A stretch of DNA of 64,000 bases from Cephalotrichum gorgonifer (lineage: Eukaryota; Ascomycota; Sordariomycetes; Microascales; Microascaceae), in assembly GCA_900312665.1 (NCBI GenBank), contig ONZQ02000010.1, positions 248,001 to 312,000 of the forward strand. The letters are read 5' to 3'. The notes under the pieces are model-generated. The model was not told where the DNA came from and ran no database searches. It was given only the letters and a program-made list of their open reading frames with translations. The position numbers and the translations under genes were made by a program. Shown piece after piece: positions 1 to 10,900 of this stretch (the first letter of the stretch is position 1; each line of letters starts with the position of its first letter).

Positions 1-1354
1 ATCTTGGCGAGCTGGAGGGTGACGCTCAGAAGCAGGCGTGCCGTGTCGACGCGGCGGAGGACGGGGGCCGACGGCTCGTTGGGGTGGATGTACGCGAGGA
101 TGGGCGGGACGTCCTTGGCGGCGATGCGCGTATCCGCCTCCGCCCCCGCGGCGGTGTCAGACGTGCCGTTGCCGTCCCCGGACGGCGACACCGTGCGAGA
201 GGGGTACGTGTCGTCGGCGCTTGTCCGACGGGCGCCTGCGGCGTCGAGCTCCTTGAAGACCTCGTCCAGCTTCAGCTTGTCCGCGAGCCCCTTCTCCCAG
301 CCCGCCTTGGCCCACCAGCCGGTGATATCCTCCCCGATGCTGTCGAGGCGATCGTTCTTGGCGGCGAAGTCGACAATCCAGCGGGGGAAGATGTAGATGT
401 GCGCGTCGCGGAGGGTCGTGAGCATGCGCACCCTTGGGTGGTTCCGGATGAGGCCATGTCGCACCGGCAGCCCCGCCCGGTCCTCCATGAGGTCGGAGAG
501 TGATGATGACGGCATTGAGTAGACTAGCTTCGACACGTGCGGGATGAGAGACCCCTTTGGTGGTATCGCCGCCGTCTGAGGGAGCGGTGTCGTGGCGATG
601 AAGTCCTTCTCCTCGCCCTTGATGGGGTTCTCCGTCTTGGTATCATACCAAACGCCAAGCCCGCCGTTATAAGGCGGGACGTCCTCGCCGGCAAGTCGTT
701 TATCTCCCAGGACGTACGAGAGGCTGGCCGCCGTCGTCATCCATGCCTGGAGGAACTTCTCGCCCGCGAGCTCGCAGACGAGATCACACGGTAAGATGAG
801 GAAGTCTGACTTCACGAGATCCCTCACCTCAGGGAGGCGCAAGATCTCTGCCGTCCCCGTGTTCTGATCGAGGTCCTCGGGGGCTAGGACTCCAGGCCTG
901 GGGAGGGGTAGTGCCGTGAGGTAGGGGTTTGTGTTAAGGGCTGTGGTGATGGCCTTGAGCGCGGTAGGCGGACATATTAAGGTGATATCTATGTGGATGG
1001 TTAGCCTTTCTCCCTCTGTCTCTCTCACTCTTACACAACCTATCTCTCCATTCCTCCCCTTCTCCATATACCCCCGCCTCTCTCAACCCTTTCATCTCAC
1101 TCACACACGCCCTCTCCTTTTCAGGCCAGGGGTAAGGTTCTTGAGCCCCGCCCTAGTCACACGGGTCACATACCTGTAATCCCCATACGATAGCAGAAGT
1201 CAATAGGATACCACACCATCGGCCGGTTGGCTATGGGTAAGAGAGCCTTGGGATTCTCATCGGGATTGGCGGTAAAGGTTGGGAATGATGAGCCAGGGCC
1301 ACAGAGGATTATGGCCTGCAGCCCAGGTGCGGGCGCCGAGATGGCGTGGGGCAT
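1..1354 (-). CDS. gcd1: Translation initiation factor eIF2B subunit gamma (5' part; 3' end lies beyond the left edge)
   Basis: The encoded protein is a subunit of the eIF2B guanine-nucleotide exchange complex, which recycles eIF2-GDP in the cytoplasm. Exon 1 is 1354-1174 and exon 2 runs from 988 off the edge. The 185-nt intron (donor GTATGT, acceptor ACATAG) restores the frame as GAT. The N-terminus shows the sugar-nucleotidyltransferase-like fold of this family: a QAIILCGPG loop near residue 13, then NPKALLPIANRPMVWY. Exon 2 carries GTAEILR and KSDFLILPCDLVCEL, which match the eIF2B-gamma versions of these segments. Residues about 290-320 are a Ser/Thr/Asp-rich linker, and a following IHPNEPSAPVLRRVDT segment probably belongs to the conserved core. 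About 390 residues are visible; the C-terminal left-handed beta-helix repeats are outside. The ATG at 1354 is the only good start. The gene is divergent from the DUF2470 gene. The assignment to gamma rather than epsilon rests on length and on the GTA-type motif. Confidence 0.88.
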
Positions 1355-1832
1355 CGTGAGCGGGGAGCGCAGTCTGGAATCCTAGTATATGTGGGGGGGG
1401 TTAAGGAGAGTGCGCTGCAGGGGGGGATCGGTCTGCGACGAGTGGGAGCGCGGTTGGATATCTGATCCCAGCAATCATCTACTTGTAAAATCGATCACCT
1501 CAAGCAGGTCGACTGAATAAAGTTCCGAGTGAGCTGAAGAGTCATCGCGGGGCAAGTTTCGGTGATGGCGGGGCGGCATCTGGCGTTACCAGGTGGGGGC
1601 AGATGCCACGAATGGCCTGTGTTCCAAGTTCTCGGCCTTCGAATTAATTCAAGTACGGGATGCCACGTGATTCACTTTTATCTCACTTATCCATCTCCTG
1701 AAGCTTGAGCTGATATGACCCCAGCCACCAACAGTGAGAGACACTCTCAATCTTAAGCTCACCACATCAAGAATTCAAGTACAGCCGGAGCCCTCCCTTA
1801 TTCCCCCATAAACTCAATCTCCTCCGACCACC
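1355..1832. promoter_or_regulatory. Divergent intergenic region between eIF2B-gamma and the DUF2470 gene
   Basis: This 478-bp stretch separates two divergent start codons, so it must hold both promoters. A G8 run sits near 1392-1399. Pyrimidine-rich sequence precedes the plus-strand ATG at 1833. I see no clear TATA box and no coding sequence. Confidence 0.5.
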
Positions 1833-2504
1833 ATGGCGTCGTCCAACACCGAAGCGGCGATGCGAACTCGCATCGTTAACCACATGAACAAGGACCACAA
1901 GGCCGAACTATCCCGCTACCTCCGCCACTCCGCAAAAGTGCCCGCTCACCTCGCCAAATCCCCCGTCATGAAGGAGATCTCGCTCGAGAACATGACGATC
2001 CAATCCGACGACGGCGCCCTCCACCTCGTCCCCTTTGAGCCTCCCATGCGGTCCTATGCCGACGCGAGGAAACGGGCCGTCGAGATGGACTCGGTTGCAC
2101 GCCAGGCGCTGGGACTGGGGGACGTGGACATCAATCAATACGCGCCACCGACGGGCTTTGGGCTCTTTGTCTTCTGCGCCGTGATATTCTACTTCTACTG
2201 CTTCTTCTCCCTGCCGTGGCAGGTCCCCGGCTCTGTCATGCATTCCTTCTGGGAAGGGGCATTCCCCGGAGGCGTGAAGATGCAGGCGTGGGTCGTCCGG
2301 TTGATCTTCATCCCCGTGGTGGGAATCCACGTTTCCGAGGCCATGACGCTAGATCGGTCGAGGCTACAGAAGTTTGGGGTGCAGAGGGGGTCGAGGCTTT
2401 GGTGGGCCTGGATGGTGACCTGCTTTTTTGAGGGCCTACCTGCTTTCTGGAGGTTTGACGAGATGGTGAAGGAGACGAGGGATATTAGGAAGAAGGCGCT
2501 CTAG
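1833..2504 (+). CDS. DUF2470-domain integral membrane protein
   Basis: This single-exon gene encodes 223 residues. Residues about 8-100 form a DUF2470-type domain: it opens with RIVNHMNKDHKAELSRYL and continues with a segment ending YADARKRAVEMDSVARQAL. This domain is related to the C-terminal part of haem-binding or FMN-binding split-barrel proteins. Three hydrophobic segments follow: about residues 109-128 (rich in Phe and Tyr), 151-170 and 187-207. The C-terminus is short and basic. The combination of DUF2470 with membrane helices is common in filamentous fungi, but its biochemical role is not established and I assign none. The ATG sits in an ACCACCATGG context, which supports the start. 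A 68-bp tandem duplication begins at the stop codon. Confidence 0.8.
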   Translation: MASSNTEAAMRTRIVNHMNKDHKAELSRYLRHSAKVPAHLAKSPVMKEISLENMTIQSDDGALHLVPFEPPMRSYADARKRAVEMDSVARQALGLGDVDINQYAPPTGFGLFVFCAVIFYFYCFFSLPWQVPGSVMHSFWEGAFPGGVKMQAWVVRLIFIPVVGIHVSEAMTLDRSRLQKFGVQRGSRLWWAWMVTCFFEGLPAFWRFDEMVKETRDIRKKAL

Positions 2505-2638
2505 TTATGAGCGATGGGCTAACAAAAACTTTTGAGGGTGTAATAGTAGTACCGCCTTGTACGGATATACAGTTATGAGCGATGGGGTACCAAGCTATTG
2601 AAGGTGTAATGTAATAGTTGTACGGACTTGTATGTAGA
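2503..2638 (+). repeat. 68-bp tandem direct repeat at the end of the DUF2470 gene
   Basis: Two diverged copies each begin AGTTATGAGCGATGGG, at 2503 and 2571. They share later blocks such as GGTGTAAT, TAGTTGTAC/TAGTAGTAC and TTGTACGG. The first copy overlaps the TAG stop at 2502-2504, so the duplication extends the 3' UTR without changing the protein. Confidence 0.75.
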
Positions 2639-3312
2639 AGGAATGACAGCGCTGTGAACATTGTTTATGTCCAGTCGACCCCATTTCAGGCGAGTAGAAG
2701 CCAGACTTGTACGTATTGAGCCTCAGGCTCCGAGATGCCAATTACGGCCCTCCTAGATATTAGTATCAGACCCATGTCCGTTGAGCTATGATGCGGAATG
2801 CTTAGATTCGAATAGAGATGGATGACAGTGATAATCCGGTTGAGGTCCCACCGGTGTCCATCTCTCACCGAGACCCACATAACCGAACGGGGGATGGAAG
2901 AGCACGTGACCAAGCAACTAACACCAAAGTCCACTCTTTCTCGCCCAGTTTTAGACCAATCAATGGGGCCAGGAAAACCCTACACCAACGAGAGGTACGT
3001 ACCGCCGGTTCCCACAACACCATAACCTTTTCTGAAAAGAAGTCGGCCACTTTTTTTCTTCCCACTCAACACCCCACGACAACCACACCGACCAACTTTT
3101 TTGATTGTTTTTCTGGTGAGCTCATCCAGGTTCGTATGCCCAAGAGAAGTGATTGATTTATTGTCATTCACGCTCAATTCCACGAGTCTCCCTGCCCGCG
3201 GCAACCCCTTCCTGCTCTCCCGCCTTCAAGACGCTGTTTCACGACTTGGGAGAAAAAGGAGAAAACCCGTTCGCTAACGCAAGCCTCGCTTCTCTCTGCA
3301 GACACAGCAATC
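2505..3312. other. Intergenic region and probable 5' leader intron of RPS8
   Basis: No credible protein gene is present here. The left third is the 3' UTR repeat of the DUF2470 gene. The right part is the RPS8 promoter and leader. A typical acceptor, CTTCTCTCTGCAG, ends at 3301, 11 bases before the RPS8 ATG. Possible donors lie near 3115 (GGTGAGCT) and 3130 (GGTTCGTATG), so an intron in the 5' UTR is likely. Introns at or just before the start are common in fungal ribosomal protein genes. Confidence 0.5.
2903..2982 (+). promoter_or_regulatory. Candidate RPS8 promoter elements (CACGTG, CCAAT, AAAACCCTA)
   Basis: Three recognisable elements lie 330-410 bp before the RPS8 ATG: an E-box CACGTG at 2903-2908, a CCAAT box at 2956-2960, and AAAACCCTA at 2974-2982. 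The last resembles the telomere-like boxes seen in ribosomal protein promoters of several eukaryotes. Assigning them to RPS8 is inference from position. Confidence 0.4.
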
Positions 3313-4053
3313 ATGGGTATCTCGCGTGATTCTCGCCACAAGCGATCGGCCACCGGTGCCAAGCGATCCTACTACAGTTCGTGTCCCCTCACATGAACCA
3401 TATATATATCGAAAGCCCGTATCGGCTTCTCCTTCCCCCTCTTCGCGGAGGGGGGCGGGAGAGGACATACGTTCTGACCTCAGTCAACAGGGAAGAAGCG
3501 CGCTTTCGAGCAGGGCCGCCAGGCCGCCAACACCAAGATCGGTGCCAAGCGCATCCACACCGTCCGCACCCGCGGTGGCAACCACAAGTACCGTGCCCTC
3601 CGTCTCGACTCCGGTAACTTCGCCTGGGGCTCCGAGGGCTGCACCCGCAAGACCCGTGTCATCGTCGTCGCTTACCACCCCTCCAACAACGAGCTCGTCC
3701 GCACCAACACCCTGACCAAGAGCGCCATCGTCCAGATCGACGCGGCGCCCTTCCGTCAGTGGTACGAGGCTCACTACGGCCAGCCCCTCGGCAGGAGGAG
3801 GCAGAGGGCCCAGGCCGCCAAGGAGGGCAAGGAGGTCGCCGAGGAGGCCAAGAAGAGCAAGAGCGTCGAGAAGAAGCAGGCCGAGCGCTTCGCCGCCCGC
3901 GGCAAGGTCGACCCCGTCATCGAGAAGCAGTTCGAGGCCGGCCGTCTCTACGCCGTCGTCTCCAGCAGGCCCGGTCAGTCCGGCCGCTGCGACGGCTACA
4001 TCCTCGAGGGCGAGGAGCTGGCCTTCTACCAGCGCAAGATCCACCACAAGTAG
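3313..4053 (+). CDS. rps8: 40S ribosomal protein S8 (eS8)
   Basis: The product is a structural protein of the small cytosolic ribosomal subunit. Exons are 3313-3376 and 3491-4053. The 114-nt intron has a GTTCGT donor and an AACAG acceptor, and splicing rebuilds the conserved run SYYRKKRAFEQGRQ. The protein has 208 residues. It starts MGISRDSRHKRSATGAKR and contains NTKIGAKRIHTVRTRGGN. It also has YHPSNNELVRTNTLTK, then FRQWYEAHYGQPLGRRR, and ends with SGRCDGYILEGEELAFYQ. All of these are hallmark eS8 segments in the expected order. A Lys/Ala/Glu-rich stretch around residues 130-160 is the usual eukaryotic insertion. The third positions are strongly C-rich, as expected for a highly expressed gene. 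The gene converges on the HECT ligase gene, with 877 bp between the two stop codons. Confidence 0.97.
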
Positions 4054-4930
4054 AGAGATTAGCTGGGGGAATTGGGTCGAAGGAATCACAAAATGGGAAT
4101 GGTACGGGACGGTGTTCAAAGGGTGTTCGGCATGTTCTGCATTTGAGTCCCCGTGTATGCTTACTAAGCTACGATAGAACTACATTAGTAGTTGAACGAA
4201 CGATCTGCTCCACCCGCCATTTGACGTATTGATCTCCTGTGGTGACCGCTGTTGTTCGCGGAGCTGATGCTGGCCGGCTGAGAACAAACAATCTCATGTG
4301 TGCAGCAGGAGCCAAGTTTGGGGGAGTGCCCTTGCTACTTACGTAATTTGTAGTTTACGGCTTTAAGGGACGCATAAAACAAATCATGCCCTTCCATCGA
4401 AGTCCACCCGAGTCAAAGCGAAAGCAAAAGCGAAAGCGCGTGTTCACTCATGAATAGTTACTGCCAAATTTATAAATCCTGTGCTCATCATGTCACTCGT
4501 CAATTTCACCGTAATCAAAACATGTAATTAAAGGGCACAGTCACGTCCACTTGCAGCGTAAAAAGAACCATATCCCCATTCTTCTCATCTAAGAACAAAA
4601 ACTAAACTAAACAAGCCCAATCCACTCCGACCTCTACCGTCAGGTCCACCAGAGGCCTGCACTCCCCCGATGGGACCCTCAAGTAAAGAAGGAGGGTGGG
4701 CTTCCTCCCCTCCCCCCATTCTCAATAATACATCTCAGAAACGGAACGGAGAAAACAACAATAAGAAACGATATGTGTCCATCCCGAATCCATTTTGTTA
4801 CACCTGCCCCTTCCAGCCGATTGATGCTTGTTTACCGTGATCCCCTCCTAGGATCTTCTCAGGATATACGTACCACCCGTAACCATCCCTCCGACCACTC
4901 TTCTTTCCGCATCTTCATATCAGTACCGCC
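4054..4930. other. Convergent 3' region between RPS8 and the HECT ligase
   Basis: This holds the 3' UTRs of two convergent genes. It is AT-richer than the flanking coding DNA and has A-rich stretches near 4590-4620 and 4735-4770. I see no protein gene or structural RNA. Confidence 0.6.
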
Positions 4931-7900
4931 TTAAGCGAACCCGAAGTAATCGCTTCCAGCCGTGATAGCCTTGAGGAGCTGCTTCCGAAGCATATCGTAA
5001 TTCTCATACTCGGGAAGGTCAAGTTCTGTAGCAGCCGTGTTAATAAAGTTGCCTCTGTGCGTGCAATAATTAAGGGGGGAGAGCCACTTACGATTGAAAC
5101 AGGTATGGGAACTGGGCAGACGTTCCTTGTTCCCGTAGTCCCGATGGATGTTGAACCGATTGATCCCGTTCATCCCCTCTAGCTCCTTGAAGCCGTTCAG
5201 CGGCACCTTGCTTGTTCCGGTGACGAACTGTAGCAGCTTGGCACGCTCCTCCTTGTCGAAGGACCGGACGGCCCGCCAGAACCATTGTATTTGCGGCGAG
5301 GATGCGTTGTAGTTGTGGTACTCAGTGTTGCCCTTCCAGTCGTCCACCTCGATATCTGGCAGCCCGGAGATAAGCAGCTCGAGCTCCTGCTCATTGAAAA
5401 TGGAGATGAGGCCGGCCGGGATAATGTCATGGAAGCCTGGATATATGTCGTTAGCAGATTGAACAACTGGGAACGGGGAAATTGGGAAGAGACCACCTAC
5501 CCTTCAAGAAGTGCTCCATCTGCTCATTGACCGATGTCAAGAGCTTGTGCTCCACCACCAAGCGCACATACTCATGCTTGTTCTCATCGGTAACCGGGAT
5601 ATTGCGCCCGTTGGGGATCAGATCCACCACGGTGATCCGCCCGAACTCGTCGTCCTCCACAGAGAACGTCTCCGTGATGATGTCGGCAATCTCGTTGTCC
5701 AGCATCCAGACGAGAGACTTGTAGTAGTCGGGATCAAAGGACTCCATGTCCTTGACCGAGACCGACTTGCCCAGGATGCGTTTGTAGACTGCCCGACTGA
5801 AGTAACAGTCGAGCACGCGGCCCTCGTACAGGGCTTTTCCGATAACGCGTCCGATGAACTTGAAGAACCGGAGATGCTCGTCGTTGACGCCACTCAGCTT
5901 GTTGGGGTGGAACGTCGTGCGATCTGAAGAGACTGGGATGAAGAGCGCGTAGTTGGGGTTGAACATCTGTCGCGAAAGCACCTGGAACCATTCTCGGGTC
6001 ACACCGCCTGCGTCTACTCCCTCCTCGCCGTGGAAGCGGATGTTGAGCTTGCCGTACTTCATTTCATCGCCGCTCTTGAAGTAGAGAGACTTGAACGAGT
6101 CGTGGAACACATGCTCGCGGCGGACGGAAAGCTGGAGGGGTTGATACGCGGTGCGCCCTTGGCCGTTGTTCCGCGCATGGACGCTTCGGCTGAAGTAGTT
6201 GCGTTTGTTGTCAAATTCAAGAACCTTCGGGTTCTTCACGAGTAGCTTGAAAGGCCCCTGCATCAACTTCGGATTGTTGCGGACGAGCTCGTTGAGAATC
6301 CTGCGGTGCTGCTCGGTAAAGGTGAAGAACAATCCCGCCATCGGCGATTCAGGGGGCGGGCTGCTCAGGAGGAGCTCCTTGCCGGCATTGGCTTGGGTGG
6401 CGTCGGTAGTTGCCGCGTTCTTGCAGACGGCCATGAGTGACTCGATCAGGGGCAGCAGGATCGTCGCCACATTGAGCATGTTCTCGCGCTGCCGGATCGC
6501 CGCTAGACATGAGCCAAGCTTCTCCCACATGGTCAGGAACATCGGGTGGTGGTAGAGGCTAGAAATGAGATCCTGCTTTTCCGTCTCCCTGCTTGCGGCA
6601 CTGTCATCATCATCCACCTCGGCCTTCTTTGCTTCGAACAGGTGGTCGAGAGCCGTGAGTACACGAAGCAGCTTGTTTTGCTCTGAGGCGCCGGGCGAGA
6701 ACTTGGCAAGGGCTACCCCTTGGATCTCAGTACCCGAGGAAGCCTTGGTGATTTGCGGTAGAAGCTCATCCAGGTCCGCCACGATGTTCTGGCTCAGCAG
6801 CTGTGCCTGCTTTACCAGCTCTTGCCCGAAAACAGCCTTGGCACCCGGGATGGTTGATAGGTTCTTGATCGTAGCAATGGTGTTCTGGAACGTCTTTGAG
6901 CTGCATTCGCGGGCGACAAAGACCTTGACAACTAGCGTAAGGTTATGGTTGGGGACGACTGGCATCTGCATGATCTTCGCCTTGGCTTTCTCCGGAGGGC
7001 TCTCGGGCTTCTTTTCCTGTTGGGCTGAGCTTCCAGCCTCAGTTGACTTTGCGCCGTCGCCCTCCCCCCGCTGATCCTGAGCGGCGGGAGGGGCGGGCGC
7101 CGCTGATGACGGTCCTGCTTCACCACCTTCCTTTTGCTCTTCCGTAGCGGCATTCTCAATAGAATTCTCCGCCTCCGCCTTCTTTGCGGCGGCCTCAGCT
7201 TCCTTGCGGCGGCGCTCAAGGGTTTGGAGAGGCAGGGTCAAACGGTTGAGCAAGTCGGCGAGCAGACCCATGATATTGGAGCTCTCCATGACAAGCTCCC
7301 GGTCGAGGAGGGTAAGAAGGGAGTTGATGGCGTACTTTTGAGCCTTGGTATCCTTGACCTTCCCTTTGCGGCTTGCCGTTCGCTTGATCGACGAACCCAT
7401 AATGTCATGCTCTGTTAAAAACAGGTAGGAGATGTGGGGGTTCTTCGTGAGGATATCCACTAGCAGATCGAGACATTGTTGGACGATGAGGAGTGGAGAA
7501 ATTTCCGAGTAGGTCGGCGTTTGTACATCTCCCGCCGTGGCGGTAAGCGTAGTAAGGCTCCTCTTCACGGACTGAGGGGTCTTCAGCTCGCCTTCCTTAC
7601 TGTCCTTTGGTCTCTTCGCTTTCAAGGACAGCTGGCCGAAACTACGCTCTATGGCATCCATGTCCGTACTGCCATCCTGGAGAACCTGTAGAAGGGTGCT
7701 GATCACCTCTAGTCGGTTTTGCCTGTTCTCGCAGATGTCGGAAAAGACCCCGAACAGGTAGCTTCGAGTGTGACCCTGGAGCGCGATAAACATGAGCCGA
7801 AGCAGAGTTGCGACGCCGGCTTTGTCGAGCATTTGGATGACCGTCCTGCGCACGGCCTTATCACTCTGCGCACCCGTTGGAGCTATTGCTCGCTCAGGCA

Positions 7901-10900
7901 CACGGGTTCCGCTGGATGGTACAACGTTCGACCCCCGTACGATGGTGTGGCGAGGTTGATGGCGCTCGGCAAGGGCTCGCGCCTGAGCCGCCATGTCCGG
8001 AGGCAGCTGGTCGAGAATGTCTTCACCCTGCTCGAGGAGGACTTCATCACGAAGCTCTGGCGGCAGCGTCAAAAGAATGCTAGCAGGGTCCATCTCCGTC
8101 GCGGAGGGGACTACCCCTGCTGTCTGGATCTGGCGACGCTGCTCCTCGTCGTTGCGGCGTCGTTGCTCCTGTCGCTCTTGCTGAATAATCTCAATACGAA
8201 GCTCAGCGGGGAGAGCGTCGAGGAACTCCTGGAACACCTCAGTAGGCTGTTCGCCACTAGGTGCATTATCGCCTCGCGCTTCGGACCTGCGGCTGCTGAC
8301 AGTTTGAGCGATCACCTCCTCCCTGAATTCCTCAGGGAGCGCGGCAAGATAGTCGGGGTCGATACCAAGCTCCGTAACATCGACTTCTTCGCCTCGGATG
8401 GTGGTGACAACGCGTTCCTGCGAGGTCTCAGCGGCGGATGCTACAGGTGTAGGCTCAGGCCTGGTTGTCTGCTCCACTCCCTCCATTGGCTGTGCTCCGG
8501 TGTCGGGTTCGGCGGCGTTATCGCCAGCGGAAGTGGGAGCGGAAGTCGACAATGGACGCGACTCGGTCTGTGCCTGTCTATTCTGGGCTTCAACCTCGGC
8601 AGCCCTTGCGGCGCCAGCAGCCTCTGCGGCCTCTGCGGCCTGCTTTGCCTCTTGGAGTCGAGCTTCCTCGGCTTTTCGTTCCTCCTCCTCCTTTCTGAGC
8701 TTCGCTTCTTCGGCCTCACGCTTGAGGCGCTCCTCCTTGCGCTTTGCCTTTTCAGCATCCTCCTGCTTCTTGCGCTCAATAGCAGCGGGAATCAGCCTGT
8801 ACATGATTTGCGCAAGGAGCCCTTGAGCTCTTTCAGCGAATCGTGAGCCAAATAGCATGGTGGCCTCCTCCTCGTGCCGTTGTCTTGTAGAGATGGGAGT
8901 GAACGCAACCGCCTGGTTGGGATCGATATGAGCGACCTCACGCTGCGTGCCCGGCCGATGATCTCGATAGGAGGGAATGAGATCTCGAGGGTCTCGGCGA
9001 TGGTCTGCAAGGATTGGCACGGGGCCGCCTCGGGTTCCGTTGGCCCAGGTAACGTGAGAGACGTGGGGAATGGCCGCAATTAGATCTTGGAGTATTGCGA
9101 TAGGGCCACTAGGGCCACCGAAGTGGGCTCCAGCACCCCCGACCAGATCAGAATGAAGCCGTACGGCGAAGGACCCGGGTGGTCCACCAGGGCGCGGTGA
9201 TGCGTCCCGGCCAGCGGTAGGACGTCGTAAGAGGGGGTTCGTGCTGTCGTCAGCAGCAGCGCCGGGGTTGGTCATTCTCCCGGCATTGCTGCGGTGGAGG
9301 TAGCCGCCACGGTAGTCTGTGACGAGTGTTAACCATTATCACCACGAGTCAGCCGGGAAACGCAGCGGGTAGACATACCGGTGAAGTCACGAGGAGTGGG
9401 AGTTCCGAAAGTCCATCCTGGGCCGAACACATTTCCACCTCGGTGACGCTGTCTGCGGCCGGGCCCATGTGCAGCGAACTCGGGGGGTTCGACCATGAGG
9501 GTATCCCAGCCGAGAGCAGGGGGCATCAGTGTGGGAACTGGATCTGGAGAATGCGATTAGCAGCTGCGATGTTCCTCCGCAACGAGAAAAAAAAGTGGAT
9601 GGCATAGGTGACGTACGGGGATAGTCATCGTCGTAAGGATACTCCTCTTCGTCAATATCTTCGTCTTCCTCGTCCTCTGTGTTTCGCTTCCGTGTTAGCC
9701 TACATTAAGTTCAAAGGGGCAGGCATTTAGATGCAACTGACCATCGTCTTCCCGGCCTTCGTCCATGTAGGCATCACCCATATCATCAACGTCGTCATGA
9801 TCGAAATCGGGGTCGCCTCCCATGACGGCTCGAGTGATGTTTCCAATAAGGTCACTATCCGAGAGATGGGGATGGCGGTGGTGATGGTGATGGTGGTGGT
9901 GGTGCAGCTCGTCGTCGAGGTCACCACCCTCCATGTCGAAGCCAAGATCCTCATCTTCTTCTTCGTCAGAGTCAGTCGCGCTCTCCCATTCTGGGTTGCC
10001 GTCGTCTTCCATTATATCAGCCTCCTCCATGGCGATGTGGACGCGATCCTCTTCCTCCTCGAACTCGTCGGAGTCCATCTCGTCATCTTCATCGTCGCTC
10101 TCTTCGCTGGTCTCCTCCTCATCCTCGTCATCTTCATCCATGTCATCGTCTTCACCGACAATAACTTCGAGGACGGGATCGCCATGGAGACCTTCGATAG
10201 GCCCCATCTCGCCCAACTCATCTTCGTCTTCATCACTGACGTTGTCCTCATCATGGCTGGAGAGGCCCTCGTCGTCGTAGTCCATCTCGTCTCCATATCC
10301 GTCGTCGTCATCGTACCCGTCGTCATCGTCATCTGGTGATGTTAGCAAGTCTACCAATTCCGCTAGTCTCTCGTGAAGCACTTACCCTCATCATCTTCGG
10401 ATTCATCGTCGGAGTCACGAGGCTCCAGCATGCCCAAAGCCGAATTGCGATAGAGGTCTGGCGTTTCTTCACGTTCATCTTCCAAGTCAGAAAGAGAGGA
10501 CGCGGAAGCGATCTCGTCGTCGATATGCTCTGGTAGCCCGGTCATGGGAATGACGTTCGACAGACTGAGATCCTTGGCGGTATCCGTCAGGATGCGCAAG
10601 ACGCGTAGGATGTATTTGATGACGCGCTTCACACCCGGATACTTCAGATCAATCTCCGCTATTGACGTCGTGAGTTTCTCGAGGTATCCCTTCTCGTACA
10701 TCATTCGGCGGAGCTGAGCATGGATATGGGAGCTGACTATGTCGGTCCTCTGCGTCGCAGAGTGATCCTTCTCCTTGTCTCCGACGATGTGGCACATCAA
10801 CTCTGCCAGGGATTGCATGCGGGCGTAACGGGAATCCAGAGACTCGTCGGGGGTAGCCGCCTTCTCGTAAGCCTTTAAAATTGTGTCTAGGACGAATTTA

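Noticed and set aside
3484..4119. 211-codon open frame on the minus strand
   Set aside because: It is the complement of the RPS8 exon. Its Leu/Val/Gly-rich product reflects the C-ending codons of the ribosomal gene.
7719..8846. 375-codon open frame on the plus strand
   Set aside because: It lies antisense inside the large TOM1 exon, whose own frame shows ubiquitin-binding motifs and HECT homology. The antisense product is Leu/Ser-rich with no family pattern.
9861..9905. Repeated GTG/ATG triplets resembling a microsatellite
   Set aside because: They are the complement of the His9 coding run in TOM1 and are explained as coding sequence.
9731..10339. 202-codon hydrophobic open frame that looks like a membrane protein
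   Set aside because: It is the reverse complement of the acidic GAT/GAC/GAA/GAG-rich TOM1 exon; such complements always give Val/Ile/Phe-rich frames.
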